Shown: positions 1-8,343 of the stretch, in pieces
Layout of the letters: each line of letters starts with the position of its first letter
Numbering within the stretch: position 1 is the stretch's first letter
DNA from: an uncultured Clostridia bacterium
GTDB taxonomy: Bacteria; Bacillota; Clostridia; TANB77; CAG-508
Reading direction: 5' to 3'
DNA: 34,782 nucleotides
NCBI GenBank assembly: GCA_934149165.1
Contig: CAKPDY010000017.1
Span: 1-34,782 of the forward strand
Notes under the pieces: generated by a model
What the model was told of the DNA's origin: nothing
The model's database searches: none
What the model saw: only the letters and a program-made list of their open reading frames with translations
Position numbers and translations under genes: made by a program

Positions 1-2
1 CA

Positions 3-615
3 GAAGAAATAACAAATACGACAAATGAAACAATAAGTCATGAAGGACTTAGAGATATTGTTCTTAAAGTTGGTGAAGAAATAATAACCATTGATAATAG
101 TAATAATGGTGGAGATGTCTTGTCAGATGTTGATGAAAATAATCAATCTGAAAATGCAAACGATGAGAATGGACAAATTGATAATAAAAATAGTAAGACA
201 ACAAAATTTTCAAATATAGATTTAAGTTGCCTCAAAATTGAAAATAACGACCTTGTGGGGTGGATTAAAATTGATGGTACTAATATTAGTTATCCAGTAA
301 TGCAAATGGTAATTATTATTTAAAAATCATAGATATATTAAATTTTATACATTAGAAGATGGACAAACTAAAGAGAACTTATATGAAGTTTGTTTTGCAT
401 TTAAGACTGTTTCAACAGGAGAGGGGTATAAGTATTACTCATATACAAATTTTTACGATATAGACGAATATAACGAGTTTGTTAGTGGGTGTAAAAATAT
501 TCAATTATATGATACAGGAGTTCAAACAGAATATGGCGATAAGTTCATTACAATGTCAACTTGTGAATATTCACAGAAAAACGGAAGAATGGTTATTGTG
601 GGGAGGAAAATATAA
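3..615 (+). pseudogene. class B sortase, 5'-partial, frameshifted and internally deleted
   Basis: Reading frame open from the window edge to a stop at 321-323. It encodes an acidic Asn/Asp-rich stretch and then the sortase B signature LVGWIKIDGTNISYPVMQ. The downstream part continues in another frame from about 305 (NGNYYLKN, HRYIKFYTLEDG) to TAA 613-615, with the sortase active-site motif TMSTCEYS and a later Arg (KNGRMVIV). The frame change fits loss of one A near 303-306. Family knowledge: sortase B proteins have about 50-60 residues, including the catalytic His in a Y-G-H-N motif, between the N-x-Y-Y-L and F-Y-T segments. Here these abut, so the His is gone. It should be inactive. Sortases of this class often accompany Tn1549-like conjugative elements, which fits the next gene. 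Confidence 0.8.
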
Positions 616-630
616 AAGGTAGAGTATAGA

Positions 631-675
631 CATAATAGGTTGACACTACAGAGATTATAAAGATACTATGTAAAC
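631..675 (+). repeat. bipartite 45-nt element, copy R1
   Basis: Pattern CATAAYARGTTGAC, 9 variable nt, ATTAT, 8 variable nt, TATGTAAAC. All fixed blocks and all lengths are kept in the four copies of the window (R1-R4). R1 and R2 start 74 nt apart in the same orientation. Confidence 0.75.
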
Positions 676-704
676 TTCAACACAATAAAAGAAATAAGAA
701 TATA

Positions 705-749
705 CATAACAAGTTGACGGCTCGGAGATTATAGGAAAAATATGTAAAC
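705..749 (+). repeat. bipartite 45-nt element, copy R2
   Basis: Same pattern as R1 with a different interior (9-mer GGCTCGGAG, then ATTAT, then AGGAAAAA). GGCTC just inside its left block can pair with GAGCC just after its right block. It ends 82 nt before the start codon of the 832 gene. Confidence 0.75.
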
Positions 750-831
750 CAAGAGCCTATTCAAACCATATTCTTTCCAGTCTAACAAGTATATACAACA
801 CTTAAAAATCCATTAGAAAGGAGATGGGGTT

Positions 832-2067
832 ATGGCAGATATAAAAGAAAAACAAAGAGCACCAATAAAAATATTAGATAAAACCAAAGTTGGAGCAGAA
901 CGAATAAAAGACAACCTAGTAGATGTAAGAACAAAAAATGATTTATCGACTAATGAAAACGGAGAAGATTATGCAGTAAATAGAGTTGAGGAAAGTACGA
1001 AACAACTATCTAAAAAAGGAATAAATAAAGCTGATGAATTTGGAAGAAAATCATTAAATGAAACTAGACAGAATATTAACAAAGTGAAAGATAAAATAAT
1101 AGATACTCATAATAGAAATACTGCAAAAAAGACTGCTGAAACTACTAAAAGAATATCTAATGAAATTAAAGGTACTATTAAGACAAAAGATAATGTTATG
1201 AAGGCAAATAAGTTAATTAAAACGAATGTTCGCAACGCAAAGCGAACGGCTGATACAACAAAAAAAGCTATCAAAACAGCTGATAAAGTTGCAAAGGAAT
1301 CTAAAAAGGTAGCAAAAGAATCAGCAAAAATGGCACAGAGAATTGCTAAAGCTACTAGAGAAGCTGCAATTCGAACAGCTAAAGCAGTTAAAGTAGCAAT
1401 AAAAGTTACTATTCAAGCTATTAAAGCAATTGTTGCAGGAACTAAAGCATTAATCAGTGCAATAGCAGCTGGAGGTTGGGTTGCTATTGTAATTGTAATT
1501 ATAATAACAATAATAGGCTGAGGTTTCATTGCCGTACAAAATATGAACAACAACGGAGGCGGTGGAGAAGGAGGCTCTGGAACAGTACCAGGGCAAGTTT
1601 ATCAATCATCTTGGGGTACAGATATGGTTTTTATTGCTAAAACGCAATTAGGTAATCAAGGTGGACAACCTTATTGGAGTTGGTACGGATTTGAAAATAG
1701 AGTTGAGTGGTGTGCTTGTTTTGTATCGTGGGTTGCTAATCAATGTGGTTATATAGATAAAGGTATTATTCCAAAATATTCAGGCTGTAGAACAGCTGTA
1801 ACATGGTTCGATGAAAAGCACCAGTATATGTCAAGAGATTCAGGTTATATTCCTAAATGTGGGGATATAATCTTTTTTGATTGGAAAGATAAAGAAACTG
1901 GAGAGCAAGATGGATTGGCAGATCATACTGGAATAGTTGAATATACAGACTTACAAACTATGAAAGTACATACTATTGAGGGAAATACAAGTGATTCTGT
2001 TGCAGAGAGAGTTTATGATGCAACTAATGTTGAGATACTAGGATATGGATTGCCTATGTATCAATAA
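832..2067 (+). pseudogene. conjugative-element CHAP hydrolase (CD1108-like), interrupted by an in-frame TGA
   Basis: Frame 832-1521 encodes 229 residues: a Lys-rich N-terminus (KEKQRAPIKILDKTK), a long Ala/Lys-rich coiled region (about 60-200) and a C-terminal membrane segment (GGWVAIVIVIIITII). TGA at 1519-1521 is followed in the same frame, seven codons later, by ATG 1543 and 174 residues ending at 2067. These have a Gly-rich linker and a CHAP domain (RVEWCACFVSW with the likely nucleophile Cys57, and DHTGIVE with His128 of that piece). Known relatives in Tn1549/CD1108-type elements are one protein with N-terminal basic region, membrane helix and extracellular peptidoglycan hydrolase that opens the wall for conjugation. 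The second part has no convincing ribosome binding site, so I read one gene with a nonsense mutation. The linker is also shorter than I remember for relatives. Read-through or two separate proteins is less likely. Confidence 0.75.
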
Positions 2068-2082
2068 ATATAATGAAAAATA

Positions 2083-2127
2083 GCAGGGCTAGGAGTATAT
2101 CTTAGTTCTGCGGATTTTTTGTTTTTT
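2083..2127 (+). terminator. intrinsic terminator after the CHAP gene
   Basis: GCAGGGCTA (2083-2091) pairs with TAGTTCTGC (2103-2111), with two G-T pairs, and is followed by GGA and a long T tract (2115-2127). Confidence 0.75.
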
Positions 2128-2386
2128 ATAATTATGATAAGTTCCGCTTCTATGATGTAATATGATACTTAATAAATAAGTTTGAAAATATGGCAAAAAT
2201 AATAAAAAATATTACTAGACTAGAACTTAACTTATTTTATGCTCTTTTACGGCTGTAAAGCCTATAATTGCGTTGATTGGAGGGGTTGCAAAATGGTTAT
2301 TGTTATGATACATTGTACATAAATAGCGTTTAGATAAATTATAGTAAACATCAAAATAATGTAATTTTTGAAAGGTGGTACTTAAT

Positions 2387-2710
2387 ATGGGATTATTTAA
2401 AAATAAAAAACAAGAAGTTAATCAAATAAACAATAAGGAACTGAAAGAAAAGTTACTAGATAATGCTTTAGCTTTTTTGGTTAATGCAAATGAAATTAAG
2501 CCAGAAGATTTTAAAGGTATTCAAGCAAAATTTGGTTATTTGTTAATGCTAGAAAATCACGGATTAGAAGCACTATTTAAAATAATAAAAGATGATAAAA
2601 TCTTTTATTTTGCATTTCAACAAAATACATTGAGATTTTTAGATTTAAGTGAACAACAGTTTGAATCTGTAACACAACACATGTTAGATTTGCATGTGAA
2701 TAATACATAG
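2387..2710 (+). CDS. small hypothetical protein, first gene of the putative immunity array
   Basis: 107 residues if started at ATG 2387. An upstream GTG (2375) is in frame, but the ribosome binding site AAAGGTGG (2370-2377) is well spaced only for 2387. Lys-rich N-terminus, then a mixed helix/strand region with no signal peptide or membrane segment. No family recognised. Its position at the head of a same-strand run of small cytoplasmic proteins, several of immunity-protein families, suggests a similar role by association only. Confidence 0.7.
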   Translation: MGLFKNKKQEVNQINNKELKEKLLDNALAFLVNANEIKPEDFKGIQAKFGYLLMLENHGLEALFKIIKDDKIFYFAFQQNTLRFLDLSEQQFESVTQHMLDLHVNNT

Positions 2711-2743
2711 AATATAAATAATAGTTGATTTAGGAGGTAAAAT

Positions 2744-3502
2744 ATGTATTTTAGACTTAGAGATATTGAATATGATATATCAAGCTGTTCGGTTTCATTA
2801 AATTATGAAGATACAGGTATACGTATGTATATAGAAGTAAATGCAGAAACTAAAAATCAAGAAATTGATTTTGAATTAAGGAATGTTAGTTTATATCATA
2901 ATAACGGTTTTAACACTGGTGTTCAAAAGCCAAAGCAGTTAGAAAATAAAAAGTTTGTATGGGATAATCCAAATAACAAAAAAAACGAAGAAGCAGGTTA
3001 TTTTTATGTTGTAGAGCATGAAGATGTAACAAAGGGTACGATTGAAATTTTAAAAGTTGATAAGAATAATATAACAATTCATTGGAGTGGTACCGTAAAT
3101 ATATTTTGGAATTCTGAATTTGGAGAAAATGTTCCGTTTGATACAGAATTTACTACAACCATACCTATACAAAAGAAATATAAAATAAACGCATTAGAAA
3201 AAGATAGCATTAAGATAGGAAAAAATGCAGAATTATGCCTTTTAAATTTTGATGAAGTAAATGAAGTTAGAAAAAAGGTTGATGAAACAAAACAATGGAA
3301 TGATTTTAATGCAGAGTTAAAATTCAAAGTAACATATGATGGAAAAGATTACTTTGGAAAAGTGGTATACAAAAATGGAAAGATTAATCATAAAACTTAT
3401 TTTGATGAAAAATGTCCATTAGATGTAGTTCATGAAACAATGGGATGGAGCGATGTTTTAAACTATGTTGATTTTTACTTTTTAGTTACAGAGAAAGGAT
3501 AA
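2744..3502 (+). CDS. hypothetical protein, putative immunity-type
   Basis: 252 residues with ribosome binding site AGGAGG 8 nt before ATG. Acidic, soluble, rich in predicted beta strand, with aromatic-rich stretches (HWSGTVNIFWNSEFGENV near 110-130). No signal peptide or membrane segment. No catalytic motif seen and no family recognised. It lies 33 nt after the previous gene and 6 nt before the next, so it is probably co-transcribed with the array. Confidence 0.75.
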   Translation: MYFRLRDIEYDISSCSVSLNYEDTGIRMYIEVNAETKNQEIDFELRNVSLYHNNGFNTGVQKPKQLENKKFVWDNPNNKKNEEAGYFYVVEHEDVTKGTIEILKVDKNNITIHWSGTVNIFWNSEFGENVPFDTEFTTTIPIQKKYKINALEKDSIKIGKNAELCLLNFDEVNEVRKKVDETKQWNDFNAELKFKVTYDGKDYFGKVVYKNGKINHKTYFDEKCPLDVVHETMGWSDVLNYVDFYFLVTEKG

Positions 3503-3508
3503 AAATAT

Positions 3509-4357
3509 ATGGAAATAAATTATAAGGGAGTTCTATGCAGACTTGGAACTTATAGAGCGAATGGAGAAGATAAGCCAACATTATATTATATTTCATCTCC
3601 AGATGATGAAACCATGTATAAAGCAGGTTTTGAAGAATTACATTATGGCTTGTGGGGAAAAGTTTTAACAGATGAAGAATACAAAGAAATAACAAATAGA
3701 GAGGAAGAAAAAGATTGTAAATTTTATTTAGTAGAAAACAATCGCTTATTTTGTACCTACAATAATGAAACCTTTGAATTAAAAAATAATGAATGGATTA
3801 AAGCAAACAATAATGAAATAACCGATAGATTAATGGGATATGATTCAAGTGAGCCAAGTGATTCGCCATACACTATAGGAAATACAGATATAATGTCATC
3901 AATAAAAGAATTAACACTAGAAGAAACAATTGAAAAATATGGAGAAAAAACTATTCGTAAAATTAAAAAAATAAGCAAGGAAGCATTAAGGAAAATAATA
4001 ATGCAAGATATAAAAGAGACATTAAATTCTTTCTTATTTGAAATATTATCAGAAATGGAAAAGAATAAGTTTAAGGGAGATTATAAAATTAATAGTGGAA
4101 CAATAGAATGGAAAATACAAGATGACGTTAAAATAATAATATATCCTGGCGCATCTGGTGCCGGAAATGATGATGTGATTGACTTCTATTATAAAGATCC
4201 TAACGGAAATGAACATATGCATGATAGGTCAGATGATTATCCACATAGCAATATAATAGAATTATTGAGTGACTATAATAATAGTAAATTTGAAATAAAA
4301 GAAAAAGGATTATTAAGAAAAAAATATAAATTGGTTATTAAAAGGAGTGATGATTAA
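3509..4357 (+). CDS. hypothetical protein, putative immunity-type
   Basis: 282 residues, start ATG 3509 preceded by GAAAGGA. The N-terminal 90 residues look like a compact beta-rich domain (YKGVLCRLGTYRANGED). A Lys/Glu-rich helical segment follows (about 130-195), then a C-terminal domain with GTIEWKIQDDVKIIIYPG and a conserved-looking HMHDRSDDYPH. No family recognised. Its stop overlaps the next start (TAATG), indicating translational coupling. Confidence 0.75.
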   Translation: MEINYKGVLCRLGTYRANGEDKPTLYYISSPDDETMYKAGFEELHYGLWGKVLTDEEYKEITNREEEKDCKFYLVENNRLFCTYNNETFELKNNEWIKANNNEITDRLMGYDSSEPSDSPYTIGNTDIMSSIKELTLEETIEKYGEKTIRKIKKISKEALRKIIMQDIKETLNSFLFEILSEMEKNKFKGDYKINSGTIEWKIQDDVKIIIYPGASGAGNDDVIDFYYKDPNGNEHMHDRSDDYPHSNIIELLSDYNNSKFEIKEKGLLRKKYKLVIKRSDD

Positions 4358-4671
4358 TGGACGCAGAAGTATTTGTTAATAATTGCTATAAAGAAAAACA
4401 AGAAATGTTAAAAATATATTTTGATAAAGACAAGGAAACACAAGTGGGAAATCAAATAAAAAATATTGTTTCAAAAGGTATATCAAATGATGAAATAAAG
4501 GGATTAGTAGATTCAGTTATGAACGAAGTTTTCTATACTATTCTATTAGGATTAGATGGAGAAACATCATTGGGAGATGTACAAATGCAATATAAAGTAT
4601 ATGATGAAAATGATAATTTACTAGATGGAATAGAAAGTTATGCCTATGATGCATTTATGGACGAAGAATAA
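4357..4671 (+). CDS. small acidic protein, putative immunity-type
   Basis: 104 residues. The start codon overlaps the stop of the previous gene (4355-4359), so translation is probably coupled. Contains LLGLDGETSLGDVQMQYKVY and ends in acidic DAFMDEE. I recall similar L-D-G-x-x-S-x-G-x-x-Q-x-Y-K segments in small bacterial proteins near immunity genes, but cannot name a family. Soluble, with no membrane segment. Confidence 0.7.
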   Translation: MDAEVFVNNCYKEKQEMLKIYFDKDKETQVGNQIKNIVSKGISNDEIKGLVDSVMNEVFYTILLGLDGETSLGDVQMQYKVYDENDNLLDGIESYAYDAFMDEE

Positions 4672-4673
4672 AG

Positions 4674-4814
4674 ATAATTAAAAGGTATGAACACAATAAT
4701 CAAACTACTATTGAATTTTTGAACAATTTACTTAAGTCTTATGAAGAAACTAGAAAACAAGTTGAAGAAGACATAGACAGAGAGGTTCAAACTAAAAAAG
4801 ATGAGGAGGATTAG
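4674..4814 (+). pseudogene. 3' gene fragment without start codon
   Basis: Frame open to TAG 4812-4814, encoding a charged helical peptide (TIEFLNNLLKSYEETRKQ and then acidic residues). No ATG, and no ribosome binding site ahead of it. It sits between two intact genes, and its last codons contain the GAGGAGG site of the next gene. Probably the tail of a lost gene. It could also be an untranslated spacer that is open by chance. Confidence 0.4.
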
Positions 4815-4817
4815 TTT

Positions 4818-5609
4818 ATGAATAGAATTCTAAATGAGATAAAAGAAATAATTAAACAAAATATAAATGAATACTTACCAGAAGTAAAACCAAGTGATTT
4901 AGAAGAAAATGGCACTATTTATTATATGAATGCAAAAAACGGTACTGAATTCGATTGGTATGTTAATGAGCACTTGCCTAGTTTTATGGTATTTTACAAT
5001 GATAAACAAAATCTAGGAGCGGCGAAATTATTAATTTATACTAATGGAGAAGTTGTATTATATATTTATGGAGATAAAGGTAATAAAACTATTAAAGAAG
5101 TACAAACTTCAATAAAAGTTACAGAAAATGAATTATTTAATTTAGCTGTAATATTAAGAAGTGAAGCAGATGAGAAGAGTGTCTGGGATGCGAGCATAGA
5201 TAAAATCAATACAGATGCTGAAACAACTGATGAAGAAATAACTAAATTCCAAGATACTGAACAATATATGGAACCAACAAAAAGGAGAATGAAACTATTA
5301 AATCAAACTGCATACCTTTCTAAAAAAATATTACAAGAAGGCTGGAAAGTTGGATATATGCGTAGGGATAAGCCTATAAATGAAAATGATAGTGGATGGT
5401 CTTTTTTGGCAGGAAATGAAAGTGATGAATATTATAATGATTATAAAAATATCGCATTAGTAAGTGTGCATGAAGTGTATCAATTAGATTCAGATATTTG
5501 GAATTATATAGACAATCCTGTAGGAACAGAACTTATAAAGATATCTTCTAATGAATTTGAAATAGATAAAAAGGATAAAGAAATATTTATGGAGAAAAGA
5601 AAGGTTTAA
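4818..5609 (+). CDS. DUF2185 (immunity protein 33-like) domain protein
   Basis: 263 residues, ribosome binding site GAGGAGG with good spacing. Residues 1-110 form a beta-rich N-terminal domain. The C-terminal part has the hallmarks of DUF2185: YLSKKILQEGWKVGYMRRD, DSGWSFLAGNESDEYY, then DSDIWNYIDNPVGTELIK. In the family this domain occurs alone or in immunity arrays of polymorphic toxin systems. Cytoplasmic, no signal peptide. Assignment of the domain is from remembered sequence pattern. Confidence 0.8.
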   Translation: MNRILNEIKEIIKQNINEYLPEVKPSDLEENGTIYYMNAKNGTEFDWYVNEHLPSFMVFYNDKQNLGAAKLLIYTNGEVVLYIYGDKGNKTIKEVQTSIKVTENELFNLAVILRSEADEKSVWDASIDKINTDAETTDEEITKFQDTEQYMEPTKRRMKLLNQTAYLSKKILQEGWKVGYMRRDKPINENDSGWSFLAGNESDEYYNDYKNIALVSVHEVYQLDSDIWNYIDNPVGTELIKISSNEFEIDKKDKEIFMEKRKV

Positions 5610-5613
5610 AGAT

Positions 5614-6000
5614 ATGGAAGAATTATTTGAAAATTTTGAATTTAATGAAAGCACAACCTGTAATATAAAAGAAATAAATGGTATGGAATTACCAAGCGAC
5701 TACTTAGAATTTATGCACAAACATAATGGTGGAGAAGGAGATGTAGGCAAAAATTCATATATTCAATTGATAAAATTAGAAGAACTTACAGATTATAATA
5801 ATGATTATGAAATTTCAAAGCACTTTCCTAATTGTTTTGCTTTTGGAGGAGATTTAGGAGGAAATCATTTTTGCTATAATTTTACAACTAAAGAATACTT
5901 TGCAATAGATTGCTGTACTACTGGTTTAGAAGATAGTTATTGTAAGGCTTCATCGTTATATGAATTTATTAAAAATTGGGATAAACAATTTGAAGAATAA
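5614..6000 (+). CDS. SMI1/KNR4 (SUKH) family immunity-like protein
   Basis: 128 residues, 4 nt after the DUF2185 gene. Shows the SUKH pattern: GMELPSDYLEFMHKHNGGEG near 24-43, then FAFGGDLGGNHFCYNF near 74-89 and a closing acidic helix. SUKH proteins are the commonest immunity superfamily for contact-dependent and polymorphic nuclease toxins. They bind and neutralise a cognate toxin in the cytoplasm. No toxin gene is visible in the window, so its partner is unknown. Confidence 0.85.
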   Translation: MEELFENFEFNESTTCNIKEINGMELPSDYLEFMHKHNGGEGDVGKNSYIQLIKLEELTDYNNDYEISKHFPNCFAFGGDLGGNHFCYNFTTKEYFAIDCCTTGLEDSYCKASSLYEFIKNWDKQFEE

Positions 6001-6013
6001 GGAGAAAATGATT

Positions 6014-6628
6014 ATGAAATATGAAGATACAAATTTACCTAAAGAAGTAAGTAAATATTTAGATGAAATATATGATAATAAGGATTTAAATGATGCTTTT
6101 TTTGAATGTGATATAGAGTTATACGGACCAGAGTGGATAAAAGATTTAGAAAACGATGATAATTGGCTTGAAGATTTGATGGGACCAGGAGAAACAAATT
6201 ATAATTTAAAGCCCTTTGCTAGAGAAGGAACAGGAGCATTATGGACACTTTTAGACGATAGACTAATTGGCTATATTGGAACAGAAGGAGAATGTGGAAT
6301 AGTTGCTCGAAACATAGATGAATTTATGAACATAGTTGCTACCTTAAAATGCAGTTATATAAGACTAAAAGATGAAGAAGACTTCATAAAAAATTTCAAC
6401 AAGATAAATGAAGAATATGAACGTAAGGAAATAATGGATAAATTTATAGAACAACATAAATTTGAAAAAGAACCTAAAAAAATCTATGAACTTTTAAAGT
6501 TAGGAATAACTACAAAACCATTTTTTGTAATCAAAGCAATAGATGATGAATATGTAGATTCATATTCAATAATTGGACACGATGATGGACAAGAATCTTT
6601 AGAACAATTTATAAGAGAATATTTATAA
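6014..6628 (+). CDS. second SUKH-like immunity protein
   Basis: About 205 residues from ATG 6014. A longer frame starts at 5960 inside the previous gene, but AAGGAG at 5999-6004 fits ATG 6014 (9 nt). ATG 6008 is too close. The core has GPGETNYNLKPFAREGTG, ALWTLLDDRLIGYIGTEGEC and GIVARNIDEFMNIVATL, typical of longer SMI1/KNR4-related proteins. A C-terminal extension (about 140-205) is of unknown role. Soluble, acidic. Confidence 0.75.
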   Translation: MKYEDTNLPKEVSKYLDEIYDNKDLNDAFFECDIELYGPEWIKDLENDDNWLEDLMGPGETNYNLKPFAREGTGALWTLLDDRLIGYIGTEGECGIVARNIDEFMNIVATLKCSYIRLKDEEDFIKNFNKINEEYERKEIMDKFIEQHKFEKEPKKIYELLKLGITTKPFFVIKAIDDEYVDSYSIIGHDDGQESLEQFIREYL

Positions 6629-6644
6629 AATGAAGGAGGTAATC

Positions 6645-7409
6645 ATGAACTACGAAAGACCATACTATAACGATATTAATTATCACCCGCTAATGTTCTA
6701 TGTTATATTCGGAGCAAAAGAAGAAGAATTAGTAATTTCAAGAGAAAAACACAATTTAGATGAAGTGCCAGAAGGATTAAACCTAAATATACTTACCCGA
6801 GAACAACATAGCGAGTATATGGATAATTTAATAGGAGGGACTTTAGGTAAATTACTAAAAAATGAACAACCAGAATTATATGAAAAAATACAAAAAGAAA
6901 CTACATGGGCAATTGCAAATGGAGAAATTAAGCAAGATGATAATTTGAAATACTTGCGAAATACAATAGGAGTTGTACAAGCTTTTTTAGATACAGGAGC
7001 AATTGCTGTTTTAGATATGCAAACATTTTCATTATATTCAGCAGAAGAATTTAAAGAAAAAATCTTTTCAAAGGAACTTGATGTATATTCACATGTAAAA
7101 AACTTAATTTCAGAGATGGAAGATGGAAAAATATGGCTACATACTAGAGGAATGCGTAAATTTGGACGACCAGATGTAAGCATTGAAAATATTCCTAAAT
7201 CAGAAGAAAATAAAGCATTAAGAGTAGCAAATCAAATGATTTTTTATAGTGCACAAGGTGTGCTTTTTAATAAAAAAGTAAAATTACATCCATATAAAGA
7301 TAAAGAAAAAACTATTATTATTAATCCTGAATTTGTGGAAGATTACGAGAATGTTGATTTTAATAATGCTTATTGCAGATTATTATGGGATGAATGTAAG
7401 GAGGAATAG
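6645..7409 (+). CDS. hypothetical protein, putative immunity-type (possibly DUF4261-like)
   Basis: 254 residues from ATG 6645. The strong site AAGGAGGT (6634-6641) lies inside the alternative in-frame start 6630 and fits 6645 instead. The segment WLHTRGMRKFGRPDVSI near 165-181 resembles the closing motif I associate with DUF4261 proteins. The remainder shows no catalytic motif. Last complete gene of the array, with a 3-nt gap to a truncated following gene. Function not established. Confidence 0.7.
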   Translation: MNYERPYYNDINYHPLMFYVIFGAKEEELVISREKHNLDEVPEGLNLNILTREQHSEYMDNLIGGTLGKLLKNEQPELYEKIQKETTWAIANGEIKQDDNLKYLRNTIGVVQAFLDTGAIAVLDMQTFSLYSAEEFKEKIFSKELDVYSHVKNLISEMEDGKIWLHTRGMRKFGRPDVSIENIPKSEENKALRVANQMIFYSAQGVLFNKKVKLHPYKDKEKTIIINPEFVEDYENVDFNNAYCRLLWDECKEE

Positions 7410-7412
7410 TTT

Positions 7413-7508
7413 ATGAATAATTGTATTAGTAAATTTATAGAAAAATTTAAACCAAGTGGAAAATTTGTGTATCCATTGCGAAATCATCATTTCTTACAAT
7501 ATTCGTAA
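7413..7508 (+). pseudogene. truncated gene, N-terminal 31 codons only
   Basis: ATG 7413 follows AAGGAGG (7399-7405) with good spacing and lies 3 nt after the previous stop, so it begins like a genuine gene of the array. It runs only to TAA 7506-7508 (MNNCISKFIEKFKPSGKF and 13 more residues). The 3' part appears lost, and sequence after it is of another character and orientation. Confidence 0.55.
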
Positions 7509-7519
7509 TCTCGTTCATT

Positions 7520-7645
7520 TCAACGTCCTCCACTAGGCATTATTGGATTATAATTGTAATTAACAAATTTAGTATCATTTTTTTTGATATCCAAGGGCAT
7601 TATACCACTTAAATAGGGCTTTTTCAATGGTTTACCGAAAAAATA
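7520..7645 (-). pseudogene. C-terminal fragment of an unidentified protein
   Basis: Minus-strand frame ending in TGA (7520-7522), with an upstream in-frame stop near 7650 and no start or ribosome binding site. It encodes about 40 residues with paired motifs SGIMPLDIKKND and NYNPIMPSGGR. This looks like the tail of a gene facing the array and truncated near 7645. No family recognised. Confidence 0.4.
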
Positions 7646-8033
7646 TTATTTTAAATTTCTTATGTAATTTTTAATCTCCGCTTCTTTATGAAGTAGTTTT
7701 CATAGTTATGTTTACAAATTCCCATTTTTTCCTTGTTTTTCCTACTTCATACCTACAATCAGAAAAAATATGCTAAATATATAATTAGTATTTGTATATT
7801 GATGCAGATGTATGATGCAAATACGAATGAGAATGTCTAATAAACTAACGATTAGTTTGCAGAGTTATAATTTCATTACTAGAACTCAAAAGACGATTAA
7901 ATCGAATTTTAGAAAGGATTGATTAGTATGTAATGTTTATATATTTTCCATTTAAGATTTTTAGATTATAAAAAGATAATATTAGATAACTATTATCTGC
8001 CAAATCTATAATGATTATATTTTACTAATGAAC
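7646..8033. other. intergenic stretch without gene
   Basis: No supported coding frame on either strand. It contains one AGAAGCGG octamer (minus strand, 7678-7685). Confidence 0.5.
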
Positions 8034-8087
8034 AACACCACACCAATTTACAAATAAAAATTGTAAGTTTGGGTGGTGTTTTGTTTT
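8034..8087 (+). terminator. long hairpin terminator
   Basis: AACACCACACCAATTTACAA (8034-8053) pairs with TTGTAAGTTTGGGTGGTGTT (8061-8080), with a few wobbles, followed by TTGTTTT. Any transcript it ends is not evident, since the upstream gene is truncated. Confidence 0.7.
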
Positions 8088-8235
8088 GGGTACATTTATA
8101 TCCGCTTCTAATACTTCTTATATTAATATTATAGAACGTGGAATATCATTACTATTAGTTATTAAAAATAGTAGCTCTAAAATGCGCCCATTTGAATTTT
8201 GTGTTGTAGATGAGTTAATTATATATGTTGCTGTG

Positions 8236-8280
8236 TGCAAAGCTTTAAAATTGATTTTAGGCTTTGCATTTATTGTTTTT
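8236..8280 (+). terminator. hairpin terminator upstream of the sigma-like gene
   Basis: TGCAAAGC (8236-8243) pairs with GCTTTGCA (8261-8268), extended by TTTAAAA against TTTTAG, then TTATTGTTTTT. It interrupts an apparent 71-codon frame (8086-8301), arguing against that frame being a gene. Confidence 0.65.
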
Positions 8281-8288
8281 ATAAGAGG

Positions 8289-8340
8289 TCCTCCTTGTTG
8301 ATTTGAATTTCAAATTTCAGATTAACAAGGAGGATTTTTT
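8289..8340 (+). promoter_or_regulatory. hairpin sequestering the ribosome binding site of the sigma-like gene
   Basis: TCCTCCTTGTT (8289-8299) is a perfect 11-nt complement of AACAAGGAGGA (8324-8334), which is the Shine-Dalgarno sequence of ATG 8344. Six T follow the stem, so the same hairpin could also end transcription. The loop contains a small second inverted repeat (TTGAAATTTCAA-like, 8303-8316). Confidence 0.75.
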
Positions 8341-8343
8341 ATT

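Larger units (their letters stand above)
616..831 (+). other. intergenic region with a tandem pair of 45-nt bipartite elements
   Basis: No coding capacity is seen. The region is dominated by two copies (631-675 and 705-749) of an element that recurs in the region upstream of uvrA. It lies directly upstream of the 832 gene, whose ribosome binding site is AAAGGAGA near 817-825. Confidence 0.6.

Noticed and set aside
631..749. 45-nt elements as ordinary sigma-A promoters
   Set aside because: TTGAC is conserved but the distance to the conserved TATGTA is 21 nt and no -10 hexamer sits at 16-18 nt in all copies. The outer CATAA and GTAAAC blocks are not promoter parts.
832..2067. TGA read as tryptophan (alternative genetic code)
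   Set aside because: Trp positions inspected in the CHAP domain, ackA and ddh use TGG, and no TGA was seen inside an intact conserved gene.
2238..2320. short Cys-containing ORF and membrane-like peptide in the 2.1-2.4 kb gap
   Set aside because: No ribosome binding site and no recognisable sequence. Both frames are short enough to be chance.
3079..7183. minus-strand frames opposite the immunity array (for example 6698-7183)
   Set aside because: Ser/Phe-rich shadows of AT-rich plus-strand genes, without ribosome binding sites.
8086..8301. 71-codon open frame on the plus strand
   Set aside because: It lacks a ribosome binding site, contains a terminator hairpin (8236-8280) and ends inside the hairpin of the next gene.
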